From positions 9,300,934 to 9,364,933 of the forward strand of contig JAJEKV010000022.1 in the NCBI GenBank assembly GCA_021234155.1: a DNA stretch of 64,000 nt. Direction: 5' to 3'. Position numbers and translations under genes: made by a program. The notes under the pieces were generated by a model that was not told where the DNA came from, did no database searches, and was given only the letters and a program-made list of their open reading frames with translations. This DNA is from Isoetes taiwanensis (taxonomy: Eukaryota > Streptophyta > Lycopodiopsida > Isoetales > Isoetaceae). Of the stretch, positions 1-10,500 are shown piece after piece. The number at the start of each line of letters is the position of its first letter. The stretch's first letter is position 1.

Positions 1-440
1 AACGTATTCCAAGCACATCTTTCCCCTAGAGTTTGCCCCAGCTTTGTTACCATCTCCTTTTTCTGCACAATTAGCACATGCCTTCAGAGCACTGAAATAT
101 GTTCTAGCATTTGGCTTGCAATCTTCTGCCTGCATGAATGCAAATAACTTAAGGGCAACATCGCTTCCCCCACACTCTATATACCCACTTATGATAGCAT
201 TCCAAGATACTACATTATACTGCAGCATCCTATCAAAGACACTACAAGCATCTGACATGCTCAAACATTTGGTGTATAAATGCACCAAACTGTTGGCATA
301 TCAATGCCTTTATCCTCTGCACTATTAATCAGATCAGCATGAAGTCTTCTCCCTGTCTGCAGGTTTCTCAGACTGCTGCATTCTTTCAATGCAACAGGTG
401 TTATAGAAAGGTGTGGCCTCACTCCATTCTTGCACATGTT
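1..440 (-). pseudogene. PLS-type PPR protein fragment, frameshifted and cut by the window edge
   Basis: Read on the minus strand, two frames together give pentatricopeptide-repeat sequence. The upstream part (about 440 to 300) has the typical plant run ending LQTGRRLHADLI. The downstream part (about 300 to 1) reads NSLVHLYTKC, then VFDRM, VVSWNAIISGY and YFSALKAC, which are PLS-class repeat signatures. A frame change near 300 joins them. PPR proteins bind single-stranded RNA, mostly in plastids and mitochondria. No start, transit peptide or DYW/E domain is in view because the sequence runs off the left edge. The frame break suggests a pseudogene, but an unrecognised intron could also explain it. 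Confidence 0.75.
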
Positions 441-1339
441 ATCATAGATAAGTAATGCATCTTCATTTCACACAACTGAATGATTATGCAGTTGAAGAAA
501 CTTGTCGCAACTAACATGTGACTTCTTTTTTTTAGCCGGAAATGTGAGTACATCATCTTTTCTGTAACAAACATTAACGATATACACTACACATCTCTGT
601 CTAAATGGTACACATTGAGGACCATTGAGGTCTACGCATAGGATTTTGCATTCAATTAATGAGGTTCCAAATCTCGATCTATTTCCCATTGCCTATTTCT
701 TAGAAAGTCTGTCTCTCATTCTGATAGCCAGATTCTGATTCACGGTAAAAAAAGAGCCAATTTCCAACTGACCTCAATGAACTAATTATCTAAAACACGT
801 TAAATTGAAAGAAGAAAAAGTAAATCATTTTACTGATCGCATACTGTTAATCTTAAAGCCTAACGCAAGTTGCAAAATAAGGAAACAAATATAAACACTT
901 CCTAGGGGAAGAATTCATTACCATAAGCATAAGTAGTAACTTACGGCTTAGACCGTTTTGACGACAAAATCACATTGCCACAAATTGATAAATGAGACAT
1001 GGATTCATAGCAGATGTTTTTCATGGGGTTTGTATAGCTGCCTTGATGATTGCCACGAAATATGTGTGAAAAGCAGACGTGGATTTCATGGTCGGGCCTT
1101 TTAAGCTAAATTTCAACCTGCATCTGGCCATAGCCGATCAACACAACTACAAAATCCAAACCCTAAGCGGGTTGCTTACAAAAGTGACATATATTTCAAC
1201 TTACGAAATGAATCAGAGAGACATTTGAAGCCATAAAATGGAAAGGAAGAAAAACATTTCTATTACCTTAAAAAGAAGATATCCAAGGCTTGCCGGATGC
1301 GCTGCTCTGCTCTGCCATAGCGGAAATACTATTGCCTGG
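441..1339. other. AT-rich flank of element A, no supported gene
   Basis: No coding region stands out here. A short minus-strand ATG frame beginning near 1318 reads MAEQSSASGKPWISSF and ends at a TAA next to a GT-like donor. It could be a first exon of a host gene, but nothing else supports it. The segment ends at the left insertion point of element A. Confidence 0.5.
1335..1339. repeat. Left target-site duplication of element A (CCTGG)
   Basis: CCTGG lies directly before the 5' LTR. TCTGG follows the 3' LTR at 51736-51740. Four of five bases agree, as expected for a 5-bp LTR-retrotransposon duplication with one later mutation. This ties the two outer LTR ends to one insertion. Confidence 0.65.
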
Positions 1340-2840
1340 TGTGACGTTCCAGGGGAATATATGCCATAAATACGTATATTCCTGGACCCGTCACTATACA
1401 AGTCTACCCTTGTAGCCTTGTATACCTTAGGAAGTGGCAATGGGTGCACATCTAAGTTAAATGCTTAACTTAGATAACCTTAGGATAAGGCCCATTTCCA
1501 CATGGCCTTATCCCATTGGGCAACCGCCACACGGCCCCACCCCATTGGTGCCACGTGGCATCCCATGTGGACCCTAACTTATATTAGCACAAACCCTAAC
1601 CCTAGACCTCTTTTCCTGACCCTAGCACCCTGAGACTCATCTACGCACTCGAAACTCCGTTTCGAGCGCCGTTTGCTAGAGTAGTGCTCTTGGTAGATCA
1701 TCTGGAAGTTAGCACTCCAGATTGGTTAGTATTTCGTATCTAGAGTAGAGCCATCCTAGAACCCCTATTCAACATCTTGAACCCTAATCAAGGAACCCTA
1801 ACTGTAAGTTAGATATGTATGATTAGGTTAAGATGTTCTTATTATGATTATCATGATATGATGTTATGTGATGTTGGTTGATCATGTTTGCTCCTCTTGT
1901 ATTGGGAAGGTGGGTAGAGACCTAGGGCCATATGTAGTATGCGCCTAGTTTAGATCCCTTAGTTCCTGCATAAGAGCCCACTGGGCTATTGGGGCTATGA
2001 CGTGACTCAGCACTACACAACGGGGCTAGAGGCAATACGGATGGGGGATCCCTGCTGAGCGTGGCTACTGGGATCCCATAGCGGGCTAGGCCTATGGTTG
2101 GTCACTTAGTGTGGGCCGGGCATGGGTCCGACACCTCTTGGGGCAATGGTGTCGCCCTGCCTCTCAGGACTTGCAAGTACCGGCTTGGCTCCTGTTTTGG
2201 GGGGGTTAAGTCGGGTACGAATCGTGTGTCGCCACGATTCTCTAGCCGCCCGTAGAACCTCTAGACCCCGGGAAGGGGAGATGCAACCCTTCCTGCCTCG
2301 ACGGACCGGGGAGATGCAACCTGGAGTAGTCTCGATGGGTGATACCATGGGATTGCATATTCGGAAGGCTAGAGTCATGCCAGAGCCCGATCTAGCTCAT
2401 TCTGCGAAGTATGCACAGGAGGGGCGGATGGAGTGGTCAACCCTAGCCATTGTCTATAGCCAGCCCCGCCATTGTTATGACTCGGTCTGCTCTATCTTGA
2501 GGCCAGGCCAGTCAGTCACCTTCCTTATGAGTCGGAGCCATGGGTAGGAGCTCTCATGTTTTATGGCATATGATTATCTTCTTTGTAGTTGTGGATATGT
2601 GGATGGGCTACCCTTCGAGGTAGTATGATGTATTGTTGTTGCTAGTTCTGACGTTGTTTATGCTTCCGCTGTGATAGGAGCCCATAGGGGAAGGGCACGC
2701 AAGACACCTTCGTGTCCCCTTCCCGCACTAGAGTCATCTCAGAGTGCGGGATAGACGGAGGGCCCGTGCGGTCGAGGACCGGATGGGGGATTTCCTGCGG
2801 AGTGTACGGCCGGGCGCCATATATTTAGCAGGGATCGTCA
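1340..2840 (+). repeat. 5' LTR of element A
   Basis: The LTR runs from TGTGACGTTCC to GGGATCGTCA and is followed directly by the primer-binding site. The same sequence recurs in the 3' LTR starting at 33445. Compared with that copy it lacks about 125 bp after GCGCCGTTTGCT (near 1675), and its last bases have drifted from the family end GAGCGTCACA. It contains a telo-box (AAACCCTAACCCTA, 1591-1604) and a TTATATTA stretch at about 1579-1586 that could serve as a TATA region. Confidence 0.85.
1591..1604 (+). promoter_or_regulatory. Telo-box motif in the 5' LTR
   Basis: AAACCCTAACCCTA matches plant telomere-repeat units and the telo-box of plant promoters. It is preserved at 33696-33709 in the 3' LTR. 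A regulatory role is inference. Confidence 0.5.
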
Positions 2841-2841
2841 A

Positions 2842-2853
2842 TGGTATCAGAGC
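2842..2853 (+). other. Primer-binding site for initiator Met-tRNA (element A)
   Basis: TGGTATCAGAGC starts one base after the 5' LTR. It is the standard complement of the 3' end of plant initiator tRNA-Met, which primes minus-strand DNA synthesis in many plant LTR elements. Confidence 0.9.
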
Positions 2854-2857
2854 GATG

Positions 2858-2875
2858 TTCTTGGTTGACCAAGAA
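2858..2875 (+). other. Hairpin just downstream of the primer site
   Basis: TTCTTGGT-TG-ACCAAGAA is a perfect 8-bp inverted repeat, four bases past the primer site. Element B has a shorter imperfect hairpin at the same place (35902-35918). Such stem-loops can act in packaging or dimerisation of retroelement RNA. That role is inferred here from position alone. Confidence 0.55.
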
Positions 2876-3426
2876 CTAACACTGACCATATCCCTGAATG
2901 TAGTCTAACAGGCCTAATAGGGTGTGAAATGAAAAATTTCCACCATGGAACCTCGAAAATAGGGGAAACATTTTTCTCCTAGGTAGTGGGTCCGTAAGAT
3001 TAGGCTAAGTTGTTAGATGTGGAAAAGAATGAGCCAAATTAACATTCTAGTAAATTTGAAGTGAAAATTATGCATCAGCATCAAAGTTCACCTAATATGG
3101 CTCGAAGAATCATGCCAATCGGAGACGTGGGTGAAAAATGGTGCAAATTCATAATTAACACTTCGAACCATTAGGAAAAATTCGAAATTATAAGTATAAT
3201 ATGTATTAAGTATATATATTAATAATTAAGTGTATACTAATAATTACGTATATAGGAGAAATTAATAAAGGGGGCTAATTATTAGACCTATTAATTGTAG
3301 GGGAATATTCCCTAGAGCATCTTCCTTTTTAAATATCTTATTGCCACCTCATTTCCCCCCAAACCTTGCCTACAACCTTCTCTCTCTTGATCAGCCTTAC
3401 GTCATCAGTTTCCCTATCCGTAAGAT
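2876..3426 (+). other. Leader between primer site and H3-like frame
   Basis: This 550-bp AT-rich stretch contains repeated TATATATT-like runs around 3190-3260 and no coding signal. It ends in a CT-rich segment and TAAGAT before the ATG at 3427. Confidence 0.5.
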
Positions 3427-4578
3427 ATGGCGAGAGCGAAACAAACATACAGGAAGTATAGCCCGGGGCAGACCCCCTCGATGGCGGCGGTAGCAGCTGG
3501 AGGTCACGGCAAGCAGATCCCAGAGCACCTGCGACCAGGGCGGGAGGAAGAGTCGTCTTCTTCATCAGATGAGACCTTCCATGCATCGCAGGAGGAGCCG
3601 CAGAGCAGCTCGTCGTCGGTCGAGACCCAGCAGACCGACGAGACTATTCACTTCGGCACTCTCTCCGGCCAGGAGGGAGACCAGGAGGAGGACCGCCGGG
3701 AGGAGGAGACCCACGAGGAGCAGCAGCAGCCGCTCCAGCAGGACCAGCAAGCAGCCCCCTCTTCAAGCAAAAGGAAGAAGGGGAAGGAGAAAGTAACAGA
3801 GTGACCCGAAGAGACGGCGGCCAGGAAGAAAAGGGAGAGGGAGCAGAAGGAGAAGGAGAGGAGGAAGAAGGCAAGGAGGGACAAGCCACGGGGCACCGTC
3901 ACCATTGAAGAACCTCGCCCACGCGAGGAGGAGGAGGAAGGAGCCGGAGGAGACGAAGACGAGGAGGAGGAAGATGAAGAGGAGGAGCAGGTCCAAGACG
4001 TTGGGGAATCTTCAGACCCCAACGCACGCCTACCCTACCCTAATTGGCCCAAGCCACCTAAGGTAGTGAAGAAGCAGAAGGTGGGCGAGCGCGAATTCAC
4101 GCTCCGGCAAGATCGGAAATTCAAGCGCAGGATGAAGGTGTACCAGGAGTACCTCTGTCGCTGGACGAGGTACAATGAGTGGTACTGTAAGCAGAACCTA
4201 AAGAAGTTCGTGAAGGGGGGGCGGCCGAAGAACCAGCCCAAGCCGCCGCCACCCAGGCCAGAGAAGCCGAAGAAGGTCCACCACGGACCTAACTCCCGGC
4301 ACGCTCGGGTATTTAGGAAGATTAGGCACTTCCAACAGTGTACTAATCTTCTAATAAGGAAGGCGCCATTCGAACGCCTTCTTCGTGAAGTGATGCAGGA
4401 GTTTCGGACGGACTATAGGGTCACACCCCTAACCACCCGGGCCCTGCAAGAAGCAGCAGAGGCGGAGCTGATTCAGCTCTTTGAAGAAGGAAATCTTTGC
4501 GCCATCCACGCCAAGCGGGTAACCGTTATGCCCAAGGACCTGCATTTGGCGCGGAGGATCCGCAAAGAGAGGCCCTAA
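3427..4578 (+). pseudogene. Histone H3-like protein with long charged linker, one in-frame TGA
   Basis: The frame spans 384 codons with a single internal stop, TGA at 3802-3804 (codon 126). It opens MARAKQTYRKYSPG, close to the H3 tail MARTKQTARKS, with K4 and K9 kept and T3, A7 and S10 changed. Codons about 40-290 are a Ser/Glu/Gln-rich then Lys/Arg/Glu-rich linker, with a long acidic block near 3925-3990. Codons 291-383 (4297-4575) are an H3 histone fold: [49 protein letters not shown]. Loop 1 has canonical H3 length, without the longer loop of plant CENH3. Canonical H3 is 136 residues, so this is almost three times longer. It sits where gag would start, 586 bp after the LTR. Nuclear, nucleosome-related action is inferred from the fold. 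Whether the TGA is a dead-end mutation or is bypassed is unknown. Confidence 0.85.
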
Positions 4579-4584
4579 GGCCTC
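4569..4584 (+). terminator. 6-bp stem, 4-nt loop overlapping the H3-like stop codon
   Basis: GAGGCC-CTAA-GGCCTC forms a perfect 6-bp stem with a 4-nt loop. That is the size of the 3' stem-loop of replication-dependent histone mRNAs in animals and algae. Unlike that element it overlaps the TAA stop and lacks the usual loop sequence, so chance is a fair alternative. Confidence 0.3.
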
Positions 4585-4812
4585 AAGTTTTGTAATTATC
4601 CTAAAATTAAAGTTTTTCAGTGTAATTAACCTTTCTTCATATATATAAGTTTCTTTCTTCTCTGTAAATTGATTGTATTGTGGTATGAAAATGTTAGTAA
4701 GTAAGCTAGATTGTAGTACAATTTTTTGTATAAAGCTTAAAATGCTTGTAATAGGTTAAATGCCATAGGCCCCAGCACAAAGAAATCAATTTTGGTTCAA
4801 AAATCGGTGAAA

Positions 4813-5280
4813 CCGGGTCGATCCGCGCAAACTCGACCTGCGTTCGCGACGCAGAGCGCTTTTGCGCGAATTAACCCGGGTACCAGGATTTGGGACAAAA
4901 ATGATTGAAAATTTGTGCTAAAAGATAGTAAATTGCTTAGAATTTGCCTAGGAACCCAGTTTAGAAGTCAACTTCAGCAAAGAATCATCTAAGAATACCA
5001 ACTTCTGGCCAAACCGGGTCGATCCGCGCAAAATGCGTCTGCGTTCGCGACGCAGGGCCAATTTGCGCGAATCAACCCGATTAGCCCAAATTGACACTTT
5101 TAGATGTCCATTTTGTTTGAAATAAGTTGCTAGCTAGGTTAGAATTGATCCAATTAGGCATGTTAGCATCTTACAACCCCTGAAATGCCTAATCCTCTCC
5201 CAAATTGGCCAAACCGGGATGATCCGCGCAAAATCGCCATGTGTTCGCAATGCAGAGCCTATTTGCGCGAATCGACCCGG
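4813..5280. repeat. Three long hairpins at exact 200-bp spacing
   Basis: Near-palindromes lie at 4813-4879, 5014-5079 and 5214-5280. Each has a left arm near CCGGGTCGATCCGCGCAAA, a right arm near TTTGCGCGAATCRACCC, and a smaller inner hairpin around CTGCGTTCGCGACGCAG. Copy-to-copy distances are 201 and 200 bp. The sequence between them is AT-rich and much less conserved, so the hairpins seem to be the maintained part. They sit between the H3-like gene and ORF2, in a stretch that carries no other gene. Confidence 0.8.
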
Positions 5281-5460
5281 GTTGCCCTTTTTTGGCCAGG
5301 ATTGACCAAATTTGGCCCAACAAACTGCCATGTAGTATTTCTTGCCTTGTTTTGCTTAGATTTGCACTTCATAATAGCTCATTTGGACATCCATAGCCTT
5401 AGAACAAAAGTCTGTTCCATCAAGAACCCTTGTGCACGGAATCCGAGGCAGACCATAGTC

Positions 5461-5467
5461 TATAAAA
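5461..5467 (+). promoter_or_regulatory. TATA box upstream of ORF2
   Basis: TATAAAA lies 111 bp before the ORF2 ATG at 5578, at a spacing suited to a promoter plus short leader. It suggests ORF2 may have its own transcript. This is sequence-pattern evidence only. Confidence 0.5.
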
Positions 5468-5577
5468 GGGATCGCATTTGCCATTTTCCCTTCACCAAAA
5501 CTACTCTTGTCATCTTAGGCAATTTTCCAAGCTCTCATCAATCTTTCCAAGCCATTTTCTATACCTATCTCTGCTCA

Positions 5578-6825
5578 ATGGCGCCCAGTAGCTTTGTCCG
5601 ATAGTATGATGCTGCTGCCAACCATATCCGTGATTTCCCTGCTGAACAAGCCTTCCATGTGTTTGATCATCTCTTTGATCTTCATGCAACATTGACCAGA
5701 ACCCCCTTCTACACTGACATCATTTGCCAATATGATCACCAGATCCTACCCTGGGAAGTTAGCTTGCCGCCTAGGGGAGGGAAATGGGTATCCCTAGATT
5801 CGCTTAGCCAAGCCTTAGGGGGAGGATCCAAGGGCAAGAACAAGCTGTGGGATAGGACAAGAACCATGCCCGACTACATGACCTGCAAGCACAATAGGCA
5901 TAGATATCTCTCGGCTCATTCAGCCCTCGCTCTATTCATGCAGTATAAGGCAATCAACAAGGTGGGGGAGCCCTCAATTCAGCCCTTGGACCTAGCGCCA
6001 CTCGACACTCGAAGGGAGCAAAGCCACATCCACGAGATTGAGTCTTCGGAGTACATGTACCATGGCATGACATCAGGGACACCAGCACTGCAGATCGAGC
6101 AAGACTACGCGCAGCTAGGGGAAGAAAACCCAGGTTGGGAAAGCAGAGAGGCGATGAAGATGGAGAGGCGAATAGCCAGGCATGATGACCAAATCAGGCA
6201 GGCCTATGACCCACCAATCGGCATCACAGCCCTATCACCAATAGTCATTGATGTAGAGGAGTACATCTTGGCAAACGACATCCTCAACCTTCGTTACTGC
6301 CAAGAAGAAGGACTCAGAATCGACGAGCTCTTAGGCTTGATGGCAAAGGAGCAGCACAGCGACTTCATCGACTACTCCTATCAGGAAATCCCAAAGGAGC
6401 TAGCAGAGCGACACTCATACACCGGGGAGACAATGTCAGATATAGCAGCCTATGAGCAGATAAGGGAGATGTATCGGCAACAGGAACCAATCATCCCAGA
6501 GGAGGAGTTTCAAGAAATACAAAGCATATTGTACAAACCAGGAAGAGGCCCAAGCTCTAGCCGAACAGTTCGTTCCAGGAGTATGCGGGAGGCATCCAGT
6601 AGCATCAACCTGGAGATCGCAACTACCATGTGGAGGGACCATGAAGACCTCTTGGCATTAGACACACTCACCCCGGTTTTTGGTCCACTGTTGAAAACAT
6701 CAGTTTTGGTAGGTCTACATGTCCTATTTTCAAAGAATCCTACATGTGGATTTGTGGAGGTATGGTTTTGTTCGATAATGGTGTTCTTTTTTCAGTGGAC
6801 TAAAACATCCACTGTTGTTTTATAG
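5578..6825 (+). pseudogene. ORF2, unknown protein shared by elements A and B
   Basis: The frame has 415 codons with one in-frame TAG at 5602-5604 (codon 9) and is open from there to 6825. I recognise no known domain. The first half has FDHLFDLHATL and YDHQILPW. The second half is rich in Glu, Gln and Arg, including HSDFIDYSYQEIP and a predicted charged helix (EEEFQEIQSIL). The last 40-50 residues are hydrophobic and Cys-rich, and probably read into non-coding sequence. Element B carries a related frame (48205-49433) with both blocks in the same order, which supports a real conserved gene rather than a chance frame. It might belong to a gag-like or other element-specific protein. No reverse transcriptase, integrase or protease motif is present. 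Confidence 0.6.
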
Positions 6826-6834
6826 TTTCTTCTA

Positions 6835-7365
6835 TTGTGACATGTCATTTTATAATACAATCCACTATAGGAAAGAATACTTGAATTTCTACATGTCTAA
6901 TAATTCTATTGTCACATGTCTTTATAATGTAGGAAAGAATATTTGATTCTCTACATGTCCTATGCTTCCATTCACATGTCTTTATAGTAGTAGGACAGAG
7001 TACTTTATATACTAAGGCATTGTAGGAAAGAATACATGAATTACGACATGTGTAATACTTCTATTGTCACATGTCTTTATAGAAGTAGGAAAGAATACTT
7101 GATTCTCTACATGTCGTATGCTTCCATGTCACATGTCTTTATAGTAGTAGGACAGAGTACTTTATTTGCTAAGGCATTGTAGGAAAGAATACATGAATTA
7201 CGACATGTGTAATACTTCTATTGTCACATGTCTTTATAGATACTTGATTCTCTACATGTCCTATCCTTCCATATCACGGGTCTTTATAGTGGTAGGACAG
7301 AGTACTTGATTTGCTACATGTGATGCACGTGCACGATCACATGTCCTTATACTAGTATTCCATGT
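6835..7365. repeat. Minisatellite of about 61-bp units with a 159-bp higher-order period
   Basis: Units contain TAGGAAAGAATAC, CTACATGTC and CACATGTCTTTATAG. Variants starting TAGGACAGAGTACTT recur, and the block from 7020 repeats at 7179. The array begins straight after the end of ORF2. No coding potential is seen. Confidence 0.8.
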
Positions 7366-7555
7366 AAGACAAGTTGGTTTTGATTTATTCTCCTCCTAGT
7401 TTTGCAATTAAAAGTGTAGAGCGCCTTATACAGTAGCAAAATTGTTTGGGGTCACTCCGATTGGCGACTAGATCGAAACTCTGTTATTTCAGTTCTCATG
7501 GCTCCCCATGCATGTTTAGAAATGGTCCACCTAGTTATCAAAGAAGTCGACCACG
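7366..7555. other. Spacer, nothing recognised
   Basis: A short stretch between the minisatellite and the 0.8-kb repeat cluster, with no gene or repeat signal that I can support. Confidence 0.4.
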
Positions 7556-10500
7556 TTTTGGCCTCCAAAACGTAAAGCCTGTGGGTTGCTAGGTTATTGT
7601 AGGGTTTACGTTATGGAGGTCGAGTTTTATTCAGTTGCACTTGAGACATGGTCGAGAAGCTGCAGTTGAAAACAAGAAGAATAAAACCCGGCAGAAATGG
7701 GGTTTGGATTTACCGAGGCAGGCTTTCCTACCAGTGCTCCTCCCGGAGGGCAAATGCCAATGCCTCCCTTCCCTAACCGGTTTCCATATCCGGATCGTTG
7801 AATTCTCCATTCAAGTAACTTGCTTCGAGCAGGCTCAAAAATTCAAGATCTGTCCGAGAACATATCAAACCGCAAAGTGTACCGATCGTAGTGTAGAAAC
7901 CCAAGCGTTTTGTCGTTCGGGCAAAGCACAAAGGCCCCAATGGAGATTTGACTTTGCCATGTCGTCCAAACGGTGAAATTACCTTAGGGACCAAGTTACG
8001 GTCATTTTTTGCAGCAAAAGAAACACGAACCCTCTACATGGCGATATTCTCGCACCCTCCGATAAAGGCAATACACTACTGAGCGTGTTGGACATGAGCT
8101 ACTTTGGCGCCCGGGAGCGGGGTGGTCTTCTTACGCCTGAAACTTGGTCTCGGGGTAATGTCGATGTTTTGAGTCCGTTGGCGGTCAGATCACGCGGTTT
8201 GGGTGGGAGAGTTGCCCGTCTCGCGGCGAGGACCCTCCGGAGAGGACCTTTGGGACGAACTTCTTCTGGAAGGTTTTAGGGCTCCGTCTTCTGGCGTCAA
8301 CGCCCTCCCACTACCTCATGACATTGTGCAAGATCCTGGTCCAATCTGGCCAGGGTATGGCCTCCAAAACATAAACCCCGCGTTGCTGCTAGGTTATTGT
8401 AGGGTTTACGCTATGGAGGCCAAAAACGTGGTCGATTGCACTTGGGACCTGGTGTACCTTTTTCAACATGCATGCGGAGCCATGTCAATCGAAATAACAG
8501 ACTTTGGATCTATTGGCGATCCCGAATCATTCCAAAAAAGACTGCTACTACAAAATGTGTTCTTGACTTCTAATTGCGACACTGGGAGGAGGATAAATCC
8601 AAACCCCATTTCGCCTATTTCTATTGCTTCTTGTTTTCAATCGCAGCTTCTAAACCATGTCTCAAGTGCAATGAATAAAACTCGACCTCCATAACGTAAA
8701 CCCTACAATAACCTAGCAACGCACGGGGTTTACGCTTTGATGCTCACCTACTCGTCCGATTGGACCGTGATCTTGCACAATGTCATGAGGTAGTGGGAGG
8801 GCGTTGATGCCGAAGACGGAGCCCTAAAACCTTCCGTAAGAAGTTCGACCCAAAGGTCCTCTCTCGAGCGTCCCCGGCCCGGGACGGGCAACTCTCCCAC
8901 CCGAACTGTGATGTGACTCTCGCCAACCAGACCAAACATCGACATTACCACGAGACCAAGTTTCGGTAGGCGAAGACCACCCCCCTCCCTGGCGCCAAAG
9001 TAGCTCATGTCCAACACGTTAAGTAGTGTATTGGCCTTAGCGGAGGGTGCGTTATCGCCATGTAGAGGGTTCGTGTTTCTTTTTCTCTTTGCAAAAATGA
9101 CCGTGTAACTTGGTCCCTAGGGTAATTTCTCATTGCTTTGGACGACATGGCGAAGTCAAATCTCTATTCCTGGGCCTTTGTGCCTTAACGACAAAACACT
9201 TGGGTTTCTACACGATTCACCGCAGGACACTTTGCTTGGTTTGATATATTCTCCCCGGACGGATCTTGAATTTTTGAGCCCGCTTTCGAAGCAAGTTACT
9301 TGAATGGAGAATTCAAATCCGTCGGGATATGGAAACCGGGTTCCGGAAGGGAGGCATTGGCATTTGCCCTCCCGAGGAGCACCGGTAGGAAAGCCCTGCC
9401 TCGGTAAATCCAAACCCCATTTCGTCGGGCTTTCTATTGCTTGTTTTTTCAATCTGCGGCTTCGACCATGTCTCAAGTGCAATCAATAAAACTCGACCTC
9501 CATAACGTAAACCCTACAATAACCTAGCAACGCCGCGTGGTTTACGTTTGGAGGCCATACCGGCCGGTTGGACCAGGATCTTGCACAATGTCATGAGGTA
9601 GTGGGAGGGCGTTGATGCCGAGAAGACGGAGCCTAAAACCTTCGAGAAGAAGTTCGTCCCAAAGGTCCTCTCTAGAAGGTCCTTGGCCACGGAGACGAGC
9701 AACTCTCCCACCCCGAACTGTGATCCGACTCGCCAATCGGACTCGAAACATCGACATTACCACGGAGACCAAGTTTTGTGGGGAAGACCACCCCGCTCCC
9801 GAAGCGCCAAAGTAGCTCATGTCCAACACGCTCATAGTGTATTGGCCTTAGCGAGGGTGTAGAATAATGCCATGTAGAGGGTTCGTGTTTCTTTTTCTTT
9901 GCAAAAATGACCGTGTAACTTGGTCCCTAGGGTAATTTCATTTGTTTTTAACGACGTGGCGAAGTCAAATCTCCATTCCGGGGTTTTTGTACTGCCCGAA
10001 CGACAAAACACTAGGGTTTCTACACGGTCGACTGCAGGACGCTTTGCGGTTTGATATATTCTCTCGGACGGATCTTGAATTTTTGAGCCTTTCGGCAAGT
10101 TACTTGAATAGAGAATTCAACGGTTAGGATAGGGAAAACCGGGTTCCTGGAAGGGAGGCATTGGCATTTGCCCTCCCGAGGAGGAGACCGTAGGAAAGCC
10201 CGCCTCGGTAAATCCAAACCCCATTTCGCCGGGCTCTATTGCTTCTTGTTTTCAACTGCAGCTTCTCGACCATGTCTCAAGTGCAACTGAATAAAACTCG
10301 ACCTCCATAACGTAAACCCCACAATAACCTAGCAACCCACAGGGTTTACGTTTTGGAGGCCATACCCTGGTCAGATTGGACCAGGATCTTGCACAATGTC
10401 ATGAGGTAGTGGGAGGGCATTGACGCCAGAAGACGGAGCCCTAAAACCTTCGAGAAGAAGTTCGTCCCAAAGGTCCTCTCTGGAAGGTCCTTGGCCAAGG

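Noticed and set aside
3802-3804. TGA as a selenocysteine codon
   Set aside because: Land plants lack selenoprotein synthesis and no suitable RNA structure is seen. A mutation is simpler.
3565-4022. Antisense and alternate-frame ORFs over the H3-like gene (Ser/Leu-rich or Arg-rich)
   Set aside because: They are shadows of a GC-rich, repetitive charged linker. The histone-fold frame explains the region.
4297-4575. Assignment of the element A fold as CENH3
   Set aside because: Loop 1 has canonical H3 length and the C-terminus resembles H3 (LARRIR). No CENH3-specific feature is clear, so only H3-like is claimed.
6835-7365. CRISPR-like repeat array
   Set aside because: The units are directly adjacent and diverged, without unique spacers, in a plant genome. 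It is a minisatellite.
8085-8694. Protein-coding frames in the 0.8-kb repeats
   Set aside because: Frames are not preserved between copies and carry no family signature.
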